Origin: a virus | DNA length: 61,769 nucleotides | Direction: 5' to 3' (one strand) | IMG/VR virus record: IMGVR_UViG_3300006033_000029 | Span: 1 to 61,769 of that record | Part shown: piece by piece, positions 14,965 through 22,772 of the stretch | Layout of the letters: each line of letters starts with the position of its first letter | Position numbering within the stretch: position 1 is the stretch's first letter | Notes under the pieces: generated by a model | Databases searched by the model: none | Told to the model about the DNA's origin: nothing | Seen by the model: only the letters and a program-made list of their open reading frames with translations | Translations under genes and position numbers: made by a program

Positions 14965-15133
14965 CCTGCCTCGTCACATCGTTGCCGCGCTGAACAAGTT
15001 CGACGAGGCCGCGCAGCAGTTGGCATTCAAGGGCGCCGCGATGCCCGAGGAACGCCACGCTATCGTCCACCAGCATCAGCAAGCCCGCGAGAAGCTGGAA
15101 ATCGTCATCCAGAAAGCATTGGAGAAGCGCTGA
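14957..15133 (+). CDS. Small helical protein (58 aa)
   Basis: ATG 14957 with AGGAAG 6 nt upstream, chosen over an earlier in-frame start. The protein is nearly all helix (HIVAALNKFDEAAQQLAF, REKLEIVIQKALEKR), with a histidine-rich middle (AIVHQHQQ). Unknown function. It overlaps both neighbours. Confidence 0.5.
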   Translation: MRNLPRHIVAALNKFDEAAQQLAFKGAAMPEERHAIVHQHQQAREKLEIVIQKALEKR

Positions 15134-15258
15134 TGGTCATCTGTTTCAAGGGGCACATGCTCTGCTTCGCCCAAGACGCCCGGTCGGCAACCCAAGACCT
15201 CGCCTTGGCTCTGCTCAGCGCCATCCAGCAATCCTATCCCGAGAGGCTCGCCAAATGA
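15133..15258 (+). CDS. Small protein upstream of thyX (41 aa)
   Basis: ATG 15133 overlaps the preceding TGA and the stop overlaps the thyX start (ATGA). The peptide begins MVICFKGHMLCFAQ and continues as an amphipathic helix (ATQDLALALLSAIQQ). No family recognised. The exact overlaps at both ends are the main evidence that it is translated. Confidence 0.5.
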   Translation: MVICFKGHMLCFAQDARSATQDLALALLSAIQQSYPERLAK

Positions 15259-16145
15259 CCATCGCCGCCAAAGTGATCGCCCACAGTCGAGCGGACGCGG
15301 GTACGCCCGATCTGATCACGCTGCAACTGCGATACCCGCGTTTCATCCATGCTGAGTTCATGACCCACCGGGTCTTCTCGCGCAACGCCAGCAGCAGCCG
15401 GGCCATCCCGGTCGAGCGGATGATCCGGGACGTGATCGATGATCCGGCGATGCCGGTGCGCTGGGGCGCCAACCAGCCGGGGATGCAGGACGCGGGGGAT
15501 CACGATGCCTTGGTTCTCTGCGGCGCTTCTGTCGCCGAGGTGGATCACTATGGACCATACGTCTCGCCCGATCAGGCGTGGTGCTACGCTCGGGACAAGG
15601 CCGTCGAGATGGCGCGGAACTTCGCCATGGCAGGCTACCACAAGCAGGTCGTGAACCGGCTGCTGGAACCCTTCGGTCACATCAGCGTCGTAGTCACCGC
15701 GACCGAGTGGGATAACTTCTTTGCGCTGCGCTGCCACCCGGATGCCGATCCTACGATGCGGGCGCTGGCTGAGGCGATGCGGGATGCGATTGCCGCTTCG
15801 AAGCCGGAAATCGTTGATGGTGGGTGGAGTTGGCACCTTCCCTATATCACCGAAGAAGATTTGCGATCGGACGTTGTGCAGAGCAAGTTGCAGCCCGAAG
15901 CAAACCGACTGCTGGCCATGATCAGCGCCGCCCGCTGTGCCAGGGTGTCCTACCTGAACCACGACGGCAGCAGCCCTGACATCGACAAGGACCTCGCACT
16001 AGCCAAGAGGCTACTGGAGTCGAAGCATATGTCTCCGTTCGAGCATCAGGCCGAAGCGTGCGCCAACGGCGTCAAGAAGACCTACCTGACCAGCAACCTG
16101 CGCGGCTGGTATCAGTTCCGCAAGATTATCGAGGTCGCAGCATGA
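15255..16145 (+). CDS. thyX: Flavin-dependent thymidylate synthase
   Basis: Makes dTMP from dUMP with FAD, NADPH and methylene-tetrahydrofolate. The ThyX motif appears as THRVFSRNASSSRA (residues 37-50), close to RHRxxSxNExSxR. The 296-residue length is the longer phage type (host ThyX is about 230-260). Conserved ends include HMSPFEHQAEA and LRGWYQFRK. It sits between small genes and dCMP deaminase, whose product dUMP it uses, so the two form a pathway pair. Confidence 0.93.
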   Translation: MTIAAKVIAHSRADAGTPDLITLQLRYPRFIHAEFMTHRVFSRNASSSRAIPVERMIRDVIDDPAMPVRWGANQPGMQDAGDHDALVLCGASVAEVDHYGPYVSPDQAWCYARDKAVEMARNFAMAGYHKQVVNRLLEPFGHISVVVTATEWDNFFALRCHPDADPTMRALAEAMRDAIAASKPEIVDGGWSWHLPYITEEDLRSDVVQSKLQPEANRLLAMISAARCARVSYLNHDGSSPDIDKDLALAKRLLESKHMSPFEHQAEACANGVKKTYLTSNLRGWYQFRKIIEVAA

Positions 16146-16183
16146 CCGCCCGAGACGACGCCTTCAAGGAAGGGAAAGCATGA
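16142..16183 (+). CDS. Thirteen-residue mini-ORF, possible coupler
   Basis: ATG 16142 overlaps the thyX stop; the frame MTARDDAFKEGKA ends at TGA 16181-16183, which overlaps the deaminase start. Its codons contain AAGGAAGGG, the ribosome-binding site of the deaminase. Likely a translational bridge. Whether the peptide does anything is unknown. Confidence 0.35.
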   Translation: MTARDDAFKEGKA

Positions 16184-16614
16184 TGACCGTCTCTTGGTCG
16201 GAACACTACATGGGCTTCGCCAAGCACGCAGCCACCAAGTCGAAGGACGTCACGAAGGTCGGTGCTGTCCTGGTCGGTTCCGAGGGTGAGGTGCGGCTCA
16301 CTGGCTACAACGGACCACCGAGGGGTGTACTCGATCTCCCTGAACGCCGTGAGCGGCCGATGAAGTACCTCTACGTCTCGCACGCAGAGAGCAACCTCAT
16401 CGCGTTCGCGGCGCGTGAGGGAATCGCTACCAAGGGCTGCACGGTCTATGTAACGCACACGCCCTGCGCCGGATGTATGAAGGCTCTGATCCAAGCTGGT
16501 GTCTCACGCATCGTCTGTGGTGACGGTACGACGTCGATGCCCGCCGAAGAGTTCGAGGTGGCGCGCCTCATGGCCAAGGAAGCAGGTGTGAAGTACGAGA
16601 TCGTGCAAGCATGA
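16180..16614 (+). CDS. Deoxycytidylate (dCMP) deaminase
   Basis: Converts dCMP to dUMP, the ThyX substrate. Zinc motifs are present: HAE at residues 68-70 and PCAGC at 95-99. The 144-residue length and the TGYNGPPRGV segment fit the dCMP deaminase group rather than cytidine deaminase. Two adjacent ATGs (16180, 16183) could serve as start; the first follows AAGGGAAAGC. It overlaps the next gene. Confidence 0.88.
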   Translation: MMTVSWSEHYMGFAKHAATKSKDVTKVGAVLVGSEGEVRLTGYNGPPRGVLDLPERRERPMKYLYVSHAESNLIAFAAREGIATKGCTVYVTHTPCAGCMKALIQAGVSRIVCGDGTTSMPAEEFEVARLMAKEAGVKYEIVQA

Positions 16615-16877
16615 CAATCCTCATCTACGAGTGCCCCGAGGCGCCACCGAAGCGCCGGTTCATCGCTCAGCATGAGCGAATGGAAAACAGCCTCTACCTG
16701 ACCTGTCACGGCTCAACGGCAGAGATCGCCCGAGCCAAGGCGCAACTGATGCTGGACTATGCCTCGCTCGATCCGAAGGAGCGCACCGGATTCAAGTTGA
16801 AGGAGCGTCTCGAAGCCCTGAACGGAGGCAACCTTCCTTCCCGTAAACCCCGCCGCGACGTCGACGACCTCGCCTGA
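16611..16877 (+). CDS. Small protein with RRDVDDLA tail (88 aa)
   Basis: ATG 16611 overlaps the deaminase stop. The body begins ILIYECPEAPPKRRFIAQHE and includes a helical middle (AEIARAKAQLMLDYASLD). It ends KPRRDVDDLA, the fourth example of the recurrent tail, but here the tail codons do not form a ribosome-binding site for a following overlapping gene. That argues that the tail is kept for the protein. Confidence 0.6.
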   Translation: MTILIYECPEAPPKRRFIAQHERMENSLYLTCHGSTAEIARAKAQLMLDYASLDPKERTGFKLKERLEALNGGNLPSRKPRRDVDDLA

Positions 16878-16893
16878 TACCCGGAGACCCGAA

Positions 16894-17616
16894 TTGCCTG
16901 AGCACTCGATCGCCGACGCGGTGGTGACATCTATGAAGCGGCACAAGCGCAAGCCTGCCGACTTCTATCCTACCCCTGCAGACGTGACCCACGCCCTCTG
17001 TCAGTGGCTCGATCTAGGTCAAGGAATTCAGATCTGGGAGCCTGCATGTGGCGACGGTGCTATGGCGAAGGTTTTGCTGCACTACGCCGACAGCGTGATC
17101 GCTACCGATTACCGGGAGGACTCTGGTTACGGCTATGGAGGTGTCGACTTCCTAAAGCAGCCAGAAGATCCTGATGAAAAGCTTTCACCAGATTGGATCA
17201 TCACGAACCCGCCGTTCAACCTGGCTCTGGACTTCATCCGGCACGCGCTGACCTTCACCCCGAACGTCGCCATGCTGCTGAAGGCCACCTACTGGAACGC
17301 TGCTGGACGAGCGAAGTTCTTCAGCGATCATCCGCCAGCTTGGATCCTTCCGCTGACGTGGCGTCCAGCCTTTCTGGAAGCGGAGCGGGGCAGCAGCCCG
17401 TTGATGGACGTAATGTGGTGTGTGTGGAAGGCTAACTCGGAAGGGCAAACTAAATTCACCCCACTGCTTCGACCGAAAGTAGTAACTGATCTGTCGCGCG
17501 GCGAACCCGAGTATGTCGACTTCCTTGAGCGGAGATTCAAGATCGACAGTGACGTCTATGCAACGGAGTCGCACCCTTACCTCGACCTCCTCGGAATTTG
17601 CTTGTCGGCAGAGTGA
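16894..17616 (+). CDS. DNA adenine-type methyltransferase (240 aa)
   Basis: TTG 16894 after CCGGAGA (8 nt); ATG 16933 is the alternative. FYPTPADVT precedes the SAM-binding IWEPACGDGAMAKV (residues 48-60), and the catalytic motif is ITNPPFNLA (NPPF at 105-108), as in class I adenine methyltransferases of phages. It likely modifies phage DNA to avoid host restriction or to mark replication. The target sequence cannot be read from the protein. Monocistronic end before the operator at 17627. Confidence 0.82.
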   Translation: MPEHSIADAVVTSMKRHKRKPADFYPTPADVTHALCQWLDLGQGIQIWEPACGDGAMAKVLLHYADSVIATDYREDSGYGYGGVDFLKQPEDPDEKLSPDWIITNPPFNLALDFIRHALTFTPNVAMLLKATYWNAAGRAKFFSDHPPAWILPLTWRPAFLEAERGSSPLMDVMWCVWKANSEGQTKFTPLLRPKVVTDLSRGEPEYVDFLERRFKIDSDVYATESHPYLDLLGICLSAE

Positions 17617-17626
17617 AGCCCTGTTA

Positions 17627-17646
17627 ATCACTGTTGCAGTTACTAT
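17627..17646 (+). promoter_or_regulatory. Degenerate operator with -10-like box
   Basis: ATCAC TGTTGCA GTTAC (17627-17643; eight of ten half-site bases) overlaps TACTAT (17641-17646). A convincing -35 is lacking. It directly precedes the gene starting at 17657. Confidence 0.5.
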
Positions 17647-17656
17647 GAGGGACAAC

Positions 17657-17932
17657 ATGAACGATTCGCGACTCCCCTTCTCGTCCTATGACGAGACCTC
17701 GGGGGCAATGCTCAAAGTCTGGGCCGTGGAAGACAGCGGAACCTGGGATGATGATGTGCAAAGGGGAAAGGGATACGCCGACGACCTGTTTCGGTTGGCG
17801 AAGACACATGAGAATGATGCGCTGACCGTGCGTGTGATTCGAGGGGGCGCGAAGAAGCGGGACGGCGTGTCGACGGGCTTCATGCTCCGCCTGGCCGAGA
17901 TGATCCGCTCATCGACGCCGACACTACCATGA
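17657..17932 (+). CDS. Hypothetical protein (91 aa)
   Basis: ATG 17657 with GAGGG 5-6 nt upstream; ATG 17645 is an in-frame alternative. Mixed alpha/beta composition: SYDETSGAMLKVWAVEDSGT, RGKGYADDLFRLAKTHENDA, TVRVIRGGAKKRDGV. No motif I recognise. It overlaps the next membrane gene by ATGA and follows an operator. Confidence 0.55.
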   Translation: MNDSRLPFSSYDETSGAMLKVWAVEDSGTWDDDVQRGKGYADDLFRLAKTHENDALTVRVIRGGAKKRDGVSTGFMLRLAEMIRSSTPTLP

Positions 17933-18150
17933 GCCCGAGAAACAGGCTGCGCCTGATACTCCTCGCAGAGTTCCTGCGCAGCCCGCGCACGCTCTTCTTC
18001 ATTCTCATCGCTGAAATCCTGACGACAGTCTGGCTTGCCGCAAGTGGTTTTTACATCACGGCCATACTGACAGCATCGCTTGCGACCTTGGACGTAGGCA
18101 GGTTCGGGAAGTGGGTGGTGGAGAACCGGACTTCGCGGCGGTCCAGATGA
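17929..18150 (+). CDS. Two-helix small membrane protein (73 aa)
   Basis: ATG 17929 overlaps the preceding stop. A basic start (SPRNRLRL) leads to two hydrophobic helices (FFILIAEILTTVWLAA, FYITAILTASLATL) and a basic tail (ENRTSRRSR). Positive charges at both ends suggest both termini face the cytoplasm. It could be a lysis accessory because the endolysin lies next to it on the opposite strand; that is only positional inference. Confidence 0.55.
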   Translation: MSPRNRLRLILLAEFLRSPRTLFFILIAEILTTVWLAASGFYITAILTASLATLDVGRFGKWVVENRTSRRSR

Positions 18151-18153
18151 GGC

Positions 18154-18372
18154 CGAGAACCAACGTGGCTCCGATTCCGCAAAAGTGCGCCTAGGTCGTC
18201 CCTTCGTAGGTCACCTTCGACTTGATAATGCCCCAGGCAATCAACACGATCCCTCCGATCACGAGTGCGCCAGCAAGCGTGTATAAGCCATTCACAGCGA
18301 GATCCATGAAGCGGTCGTCCGAGCCAAATCGCTCGGACAACTTGTCGAGAACCAACGTGGCTCCGATTCCGC
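18154..18372. repeat. 27-bp direct repeat, copies 192 bp apart
   Basis: An identical 27-bp sequence starting CGAGAACCAACGTGG and ending GATTCCGC occurs at 18154-18180, between the convergent genes, and at 18346-18372, inside the endolysin gene. Exact identity at this length suggests a recent local duplication, perhaps a deletion or recombination scar at the end of the lysis gene. Confidence 0.85.
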
Positions 18373-19279
18373 TGCCGGCAGCGAACGTGCCTGATGCGGT
18401 CTCCGGGAGTTCTTCCACCGGACGCTTGGCGACGGGCTCCCTGGCGGTCATCTTGAATCGCTGTAGCGCCTCGAAGGTCTCAGGCCCGACAACACCGTCC
18501 ACTGTGATCTTGGACGCCTTCTGGAAGGCGACGACTGCCCGTTTGGTGCTCGGTCCGAAGTCCCCATCGACAGTGATGCTGTAGCCGGCGCGACGGAGCA
18601 ACTGCTGCACCTCGCGCACGCGCGCGCCATGAGAGCCAATGCGCAGCATCGTAACGGCGCTGGGAAGCTTCTCCGGGGCCTCTTCGCGCAGCAGTCTCAG
18701 CGCTGCTGTGTAAGCCTTGGCCATTTTGGTGTGGTATGCGTTCTTTCGGTATGCCGGCCCGTTGTAGCCTCGGGCGAAACCGGACCAGTCCAGACGGTCG
18801 ATCTCGTCCTTCAGGCCGAAGTGGACGATGAAGCGACACATGATGTCGACTTGACCGGCCAGTCCGGTTTCCGCCAGGTCGAACATCTTTTCAGGGTGCT
18901 CGAAGCCGAGGGTCTTCCAATGTGAACCCATCACCTGCCCGACGCCGATGGAGATCGAAGAGATCGCTGCCACCTTGTCGATCGTGATAGCGCGTTCAAG
19001 CATGTCATAACGGCCGCGCTGCGACTTGGGGTTCTTCACGACGCCAGCTTGCGGATGCGCCAGTCCCGCTCGAACAGCGGCAGCCCGCTTCGCTCCTTTC
19101 AGAAGTCGGTAGAAGTAGTGACCTTCCCAGCGAATCACCGGAGCGTTTTCGGCGACATCCTTGGCGAAGATCTGCCCAGCGCTCTCGACGTTGACGACAG
19201 CAACAAGGGCGGGCAGAGAGATAGCATGCTTGTCGGCCACTGTCTTCAAGGAGCGCGCTTGCGCAAGGGTCAGCGCCAT
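18191..19279 (-). CDS. Endolysin: muramidase + PG-binding + C-terminal membrane helix
   Basis: Cleaves peptidoglycan. Residues 1-185 match the N-acetylmuramidase family (DUF3380): VNVESAGQIF with likely catalytic Glu32, GRYDMLERA, GVGQVMGSHWKTLGF and FARGYNGPAYRKN. Residues 213-275 are a PG_binding_1 domain (VREVQQLLRRAGYSITVDGDFGP). Near the end a hydrophobic segment (LYTLAGALVIGGIVLIAWGI) and basic tail give a C-terminal membrane anchor, which is unusual for an endolysin. A perfect operator lies just upstream of the start. Confidence 0.88.
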   Translation of the reverse strand: MALTLAQARSLKTVADKHAISLPALVAVVNVESAGQIFAKDVAENAPVIRWEGHYFYRLLKGAKRAAAVRAGLAHPQAGVVKNPKSQRGRYDMLERAITIDKVAAISSISIGVGQVMGSHWKTLGFEHPEKMFDLAETGLAGQVDIMCRFIVHFGLKDEIDRLDWSGFARGYNGPAYRKNAYHTKMAKAYTAALRLLREEAPEKLPSAVTMLRIGSHGARVREVQQLLRRAGYSITVDGDFGPSTKRAVVAFQKASKITVDGVVGPETFEALQRFKMTAREPVAKRPVEELPETASGTFAAGSGIGATLVLDKLSERFGSDDRFMDLAVNGLYTLAGALVIGGIVLIAWGIIKSKVTYEGTT

Positions 19280-19296
19280 CAGATCACCTTCGCAGA

Positions 19297-19313
19297 ATCA
19301 CTCGATCAGTGAT
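19297..19313 (-). promoter_or_regulatory. Operator dyad upstream of endolysin
   Basis: Perfect ATCAC TCGATCA GTGAT. A further ATCAC half-site overlaps its right end (19312-19316) and another is at 19283-19287, so up to three binding positions cluster here. It begins 17 bp upstream of the endolysin ATG (19279). On minus, TTTGCAG lies upstream but no good -10 is visible. Confidence 0.65.
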
Positions 19314-19345
19314 CACCATACTGCAAAGGCGAACATCTTACCAGC

Positions 19346-19771
19346 CTAGCGGATGGTGAACTCGTTGCTGACCACATTCAGCATCTTCCTGGGCAGGAAC
19401 CCGGGGTAGATCTCCCAGGTCGTCGTCAGGATATAGATGCCTGCATCCAAAGTGGGGCACGCCCCTGCAGTCCACCACTCCAAAGTCAGGTCTTCAGGCA
19501 ATTCCGCGTCTGCCCGGTAATCGGCGCTTCCTGCACTAGGGCATACGATAACCCACCCAGCCCCTTGTCGCTTCCTGACGATAGCTGACCACTCCCCGAA
19601 GAAGGGACGCACGATCTCTCGCTCTACCTCCATGGTGATCGGCTGTCCGGCCAGCCCGTCGTTGACGTGGATACGTTGGACCTTGAACCACCAATCTGCG
19701 GGCCATAGCCAGGCGATCAGGAACAGGCCCCACAAGCCCATCAGGATGCGGCTCCAGGTGCGGTCGCTCAT
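19346..19771 (-). CDS. Membrane-anchored protein of the lysis region (141 aa)
   Basis: Start ATG 19771, overlapping the upstream stop by ATGA; the longer open frame is read-through. One N-terminal hydrophobic helix (ILMGLWGLFLIAWLW) is followed by a soluble domain with beta character (VNDGLAGQPITMEVEREIV, WVIVCPSAG, GIYILTTTWEIYPGF). The domain should lie in the periplasm. A spanin-like or other envelope role is possible because of the neighbours, but no lipobox or coiled coil is seen. Confidence 0.55.
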   Translation of the reverse strand: MSDRTWSRILMGLWGLFLIAWLWPADWWFKVQRIHVNDGLAGQPITMEVEREIVRPFFGEWSAIVRKRQGAGWVIVCPSAGSADYRADAELPEDLTLEWWTAGACPTLDAGIYILTTTWEIYPGFLPRKMLNVVSNEFTIR

Positions 19772-20064
19772 TTCGGTTCCTTCCAGTCCATGAAGTCGCG
19801 CTTCAGGTCGCCAGGCCGCTGGGAGTAACGGATGATCCGCCGCACGATCTGTTCCCCCGTCAGCGCCAGGATAGCTGCCGTCGGCGTCTTGTAGACCTCC
19901 GGGTTCAGCCCGGACCAGTCGAGAAGTGGATCGGTGAGCAGCCACGCCGACCCTACGCCCATGACGAAAGTCAGGCAGGCGTACTTGAGCGTCAGGGTCT
20001 GGGACAACATCACCTTCACCGCAGCCGAGCCTATGATCGCGGTCCAGTAGCGCCAATCTTCCAT
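19768..20064 (-). CDS. Holin-like membrane protein (98 aa)
   Basis: Start ATG 20064 with AAGGAG 6-7 nt upstream. Two or three hydrophobic segments: WTAIIGSAAVKVMLS, YACLTFVMGVGSAWLL and TAAILALTGEQIV, then a basic, charged end (RRIIRYSQRPGDLKRD). Size and topology fit a holin. It leads the two-gene unit under the promoter at 20098 and is near the endolysin, so it may be the true lysis holin, with the pair at 1329-1932 as a second set. Confidence 0.55.
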   Translation of the reverse strand: MEDWRYWTAIIGSAAVKVMLSQTLTLKYACLTFVMGVGSAWLLTDPLLDWSGLNPEVYKTPTAAILALTGEQIVRRIIRYSQRPGDLKRDFMDWKEPK

Positions 20065-20097
20065 TCTCGGCTCCTTGTGTAGGCGGCATTTCGCCTG

Positions 20098-20126
20098 CTT
20101 ATACAACCTGCGGTATGCTGTGACAA
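20098..20126 (-). promoter_or_regulatory. Strong sigma70-like promoter for lysis membrane genes
   Basis: On minus: TTGTCA (20126-20121), 17-bp spacer, TATAAG (20103-20098). This is among the closest consensus matches in the window and carries no ATCAC-N7-GTGAT operator. It lies in the gap between the tail fibre stop (20162) and ATG 20064, so it should start RNA near 20091. Confidence 0.7.
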
Positions 20127-20161
20127 CACGACCTGCTGTGGGTGGTTTTGATCAGGCCCAC

Positions 20162-21154
20162 TTAGGCTGCGGACTTCAAGCCGACCTGGATACCAGAGAG
20201 GTCGGCCCCGGCCCAGGCAACAGCGGTAGCGGGGTTAGTCTCCCAGATTTTCTGCCAGACGGTGCTGTCCCCGATGGTCTGATCAGCCCCGTCATAGTCC
20301 GAGCCGCTGAGTCGCAGGAAGTGTGCCAGCTTGGACGGGGTGCCGCTCTTGCGGTGTGCCCGCCCCGAGGCCACGACAGCGACGATCCCCCCAGACCCGG
20401 CATAGGCGACGGGGTTCCAGGAGGTCCGCTGCCCAGCCCCGGTGGACAACAGGCCAGTCGTCGGGTCTGCCGTGTTCAGGTCGGTGAGGGTGCCAGACAT
20501 GTCGCTGTAGAAGCCTGCCGAGTTTACACTGAGTTCGCCCAGCCGCATACCAATGGTCGAGGTGGTGGCGATGATGAACTCCGAGTAGTTCGCCCGGTTC
20601 AGGTTCTGGTATCCGATGTTGCCACCCCGGCAGACCAGTCGGTTCGGGATGCCCCTGCCACCGTTGGCGGTGTTCGTCGCGGACATCGCCAGGGAGCCAT
20701 TGACGTAGACCTCGACGGTCGTGGTGGACCCGGAAACAGTGCACTTGATGTCTACCAGATAGGCCGTGTTCACGACCCAAGTCTGCGTCCCGGCAGAGTT
20801 GACGTCAGACGTTCCCTTGACCCGAAGGAACGTGGCGTCGGACACGTTGCCGTTCTTAAACAATTCGGCAACGGGTTGGTTGGAACTGTTCACGAGTTGC
20901 AACCACGGAGTGCTGCTCCCGCCGTCTGTGCCGCCGTCGGTGCAATACAGTCGGAAGTGGAACCACTGCGTGGCGTCGGTGCCTGGGGTGAGAAGCACAA
21001 GCCGCCCCGCTTGAGAGATGTCGGCACCACTGGTAAAGCAGGCAAGACCATTGCTGACATAGGAACTGTCGAAGTGCCCAGCCGTCGTGCTTTCAATGAA
21101 GCCGGAAAACTCGTCGAACTCGAAGTAGCGGTTGGCGACTTTCAGGATGGTCAT
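20162..21154 (-). CDS. Tail fibre / receptor-binding protein candidate (330 aa)
   Basis: Last gene of the tail cassette. Residues 1-190 have a jelly-roll or LamG-like pattern of short strands (YFEFDEFSGF, WFHFRLYCTDGGTDGG, TAYLVDIKCTVSGSTT, VEVYVNGSLAMSA). The C-terminal part is glycine/serine-rich, ending IQVGLKSAA. LamG-like folds bind sugars, so host receptor binding is plausible. Identity is inferred from composition and position. Confidence 0.55.
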   Translation of the reverse strand: MTILKVANRYFEFDEFSGFIESTTAGHFDSSYVSNGLACFTSGADISQAGRLVLLTPGTDATQWFHFRLYCTDGGTDGGSSTPWLQLVNSSNQPVAELFKNGNVSDATFLRVKGTSDVNSAGTQTWVVNTAYLVDIKCTVSGSTTTVEVYVNGSLAMSATNTANGGRGIPNRLVCRGGNIGYQNLNRANYSEFIIATTSTIGMRLGELSVNSAGFYSDMSGTLTDLNTADPTTGLLSTGAGQRTSWNPVAYAGSGGIVAVVASGRAHRKSGTPSKLAHFLRLSGSDYDGADQTIGDSTVWQKIWETNPATAVAWAGADLSGIQVGLKSAA

Positions 21155-21157
21155 GGT

Positions 21158-21847
21158 CTATCCTTTCACCACATAGAAGCTTTGGTTGACGGCCTTGATA
21201 CCGTCGGCGGAGGGGGCACTGCCTTCTTTCACGACATAGATCGACTGGCGCGAGGCCCTGATCCGGCTGGCGGCGAGCCAGGAATTGTTCACCACGTCGA
21301 TGTCGGCCAGAAGCGTCATGTCTGCAGAGGCGTAGTAGGTGAACCCGCTCATGGCCGGGTCTGGGGTCACGTCCCCGGCGGCAAGGGTCATGAACCACGT
21401 CGAGTCATTCAGGAGCGCGAACGATGATCCAGAGTTGGCGGTCAGAACGAAGCAGATGCCCAATGAGAAAGCCCCGGTGAACGACACAGTTGTCTCGTCA
21501 CTCTGGATGCTGCTGCTTGCGGCCAAGGAGAACCCGGAGGCTCCACCAAATTTCACTTCGGTGGGAGCATTCTGGAACAGGTAGCCTTCCCGCGTGGCCG
21601 CGACTTCTCCGACAAAGACCTTCGACACCGTCACAGTGTTGGAGGGGCGAGACTGGAACGTCAGGCGGATTTTCGTGAAGGCCGAGAGCAACATCCCCGG
21701 ATTGTAGACCATCATGTATGTTCGGTTCGTCGTCAGGCCAATCGAGTTGTTGAACGACGTCGTGTAGAGGTCCGTCCAGGGCAAGGGTGTCCCGAGGCCT
21801 GCAGACATCGCAGCCGCCGAGACACCACTAAGGAGGGCTGAAATCAT
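21158..21847 (-). CDS. Tail-associated protein (229 aa)
   Basis: ATG 21847 overlaps the upstream stop by ATGA; the longer frame to 21880 is read-through. The protein is strand-rich (TYMMVYNPGMLLSAFTKIRL, VTVSKVFVGEVAATREGYL) with little charge. The C-terminus has two similar units, SIYVVKEGSAPSADGIKA and SFYVVKG, which look like a short repeat. Role in the fibre or tip complex inferred from location. Confidence 0.5.
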   Translation of the reverse strand: MISALLSGVSAAAMSAGLGTPLPWTDLYTTSFNNSIGLTTNRTYMMVYNPGMLLSAFTKIRLTFQSRPSNTVTVSKVFVGEVAATREGYLFQNAPTEVKFGGASGFSLAASSSIQSDETTVSFTGAFSLGICFVLTANSGSSFALLNDSTWFMTLAAGDVTPDPAMSGFTYYASADMTLLADIDVVNNSWLAASRIRASRQSIYVVKEGSAPSADGIKAVNQSFYVVKG

Positions 21848-22731
21848 CAGATCAACTCCAGGTCGCCGGTCAAATCCCACTCGTTCGTGCCGACCTTGAT
21901 CAGGGACGCGCTGGAGCCTTGCTTCCGCAGCTTCGAGGTCTCGGGGGTGTTGATCGTCACGGTGCCGTCGAAGGGCGAGACGGTCGTCTGCCCAGCCCCG
22001 GTCTGCCTGAGGTGGATCACGGTCCCGATGGGGAAGGCCACCGTCGTGTTGGTCGGCACAGTCAGGGTATTGGCCCCGGCGAGGTTCATGCGGACATAGG
22101 CCCCAGCATCCCCGAGGGCCAGCGTGTAGTTCGCCGTGCGGGTGTTGACCGTCAGAGCACCACCGCCACCGCCAGACGGAGCGGCCCAGGTGCCGTCAGC
22201 CCGCAGGAAGTTCGTCGTTCCGCCGCCTGATGCCGGGACCAGCCCCTTCGCGCCGCTGGTAAAGGTGTCCAGCATTTCGGTGACCTGTGTTCCGGTAAGG
22301 TCTTCCGGGGAGCCGGTGCCTGCCGCGGTGCGGCCCTTGATCCGAGCCGTAGCCATGTCGGCAAGCTTGGAGTTGGTGACAGAGCCGTCGACAAGACCTC
22401 CACCACTTACTACCCAAGATGTGCCGTCGAAGACAACCAATTCATCAGTGTCTCGAACCCAGGCGCGCCAGCCTTCTTGTGGCGTCAGATAGACCCAAGC
22501 CCCATTGTCGCGCACGGCAACCTTGTTTGGCTCAGCAGCGGCATCAGAGCGAACGATGTAAATGTCGCCGTCTGTGGGAGACACGGGCAGCACTGTGGTG
22601 CGAGAGACGACGCTCAGTTGTGTCAGTGCCGACAAGGTTAGCCAGTTTGTATCGACACCGGGCTTCCAGCCAGACTCTCCAAGAGCCCAGAATCCGTTCA
22701 GACCGATACCCGGTAGTGTGCGTGACGGCAT
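21847..22731 (-). CDS. DUF2793-type tail protein (294 aa)
   Basis: The first 110 residues carry the DUF2793 signature: PGIGLNGFWALGESGWKPG then NWLTLSALTQL and later a TPQEGWRAWVRD pattern. The middle has the fibre-like repeat text ADMATARIKGRTAAGTGSPEDLTGTQ, followed by a glycine run (SGGGGGAL) and a C-terminal beta domain. DUF2793 proteins are common in alphaproteobacterial prophages and are thought to be fibre or tip parts. Confidence 0.7.
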   Translation of the reverse strand: MPSRTLPGIGLNGFWALGESGWKPGVDTNWLTLSALTQLSVVSRTTVLPVSPTDGDIYIVRSDAAAEPNKVAVRDNGAWVYLTPQEGWRAWVRDTDELVVFDGTSWVVSGGGLVDGSVTNSKLADMATARIKGRTAAGTGSPEDLTGTQVTEMLDTFTSGAKGLVPASGGGTTNFLRADGTWAAPSGGGGGALTVNTRTANYTLALGDAGAYVRMNLAGANTLTVPTNTTVAFPIGTVIHLRQTGAGQTTVSPFDGTVTINTPETSKLRKQGSSASLIKVGTNEWDLTGDLELI

Positions 22732-22772
22732 GGTTGCCCCTTTCAGAACGTGAGCATATCTGATTGCGGAAG

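Noticed and set aside
20075-21427. A 450-residue plus-strand ORF
   Set aside because: Antisense shadow of two tail genes; composition is that of reverse-read high-GC DNA and it crosses gene borders.
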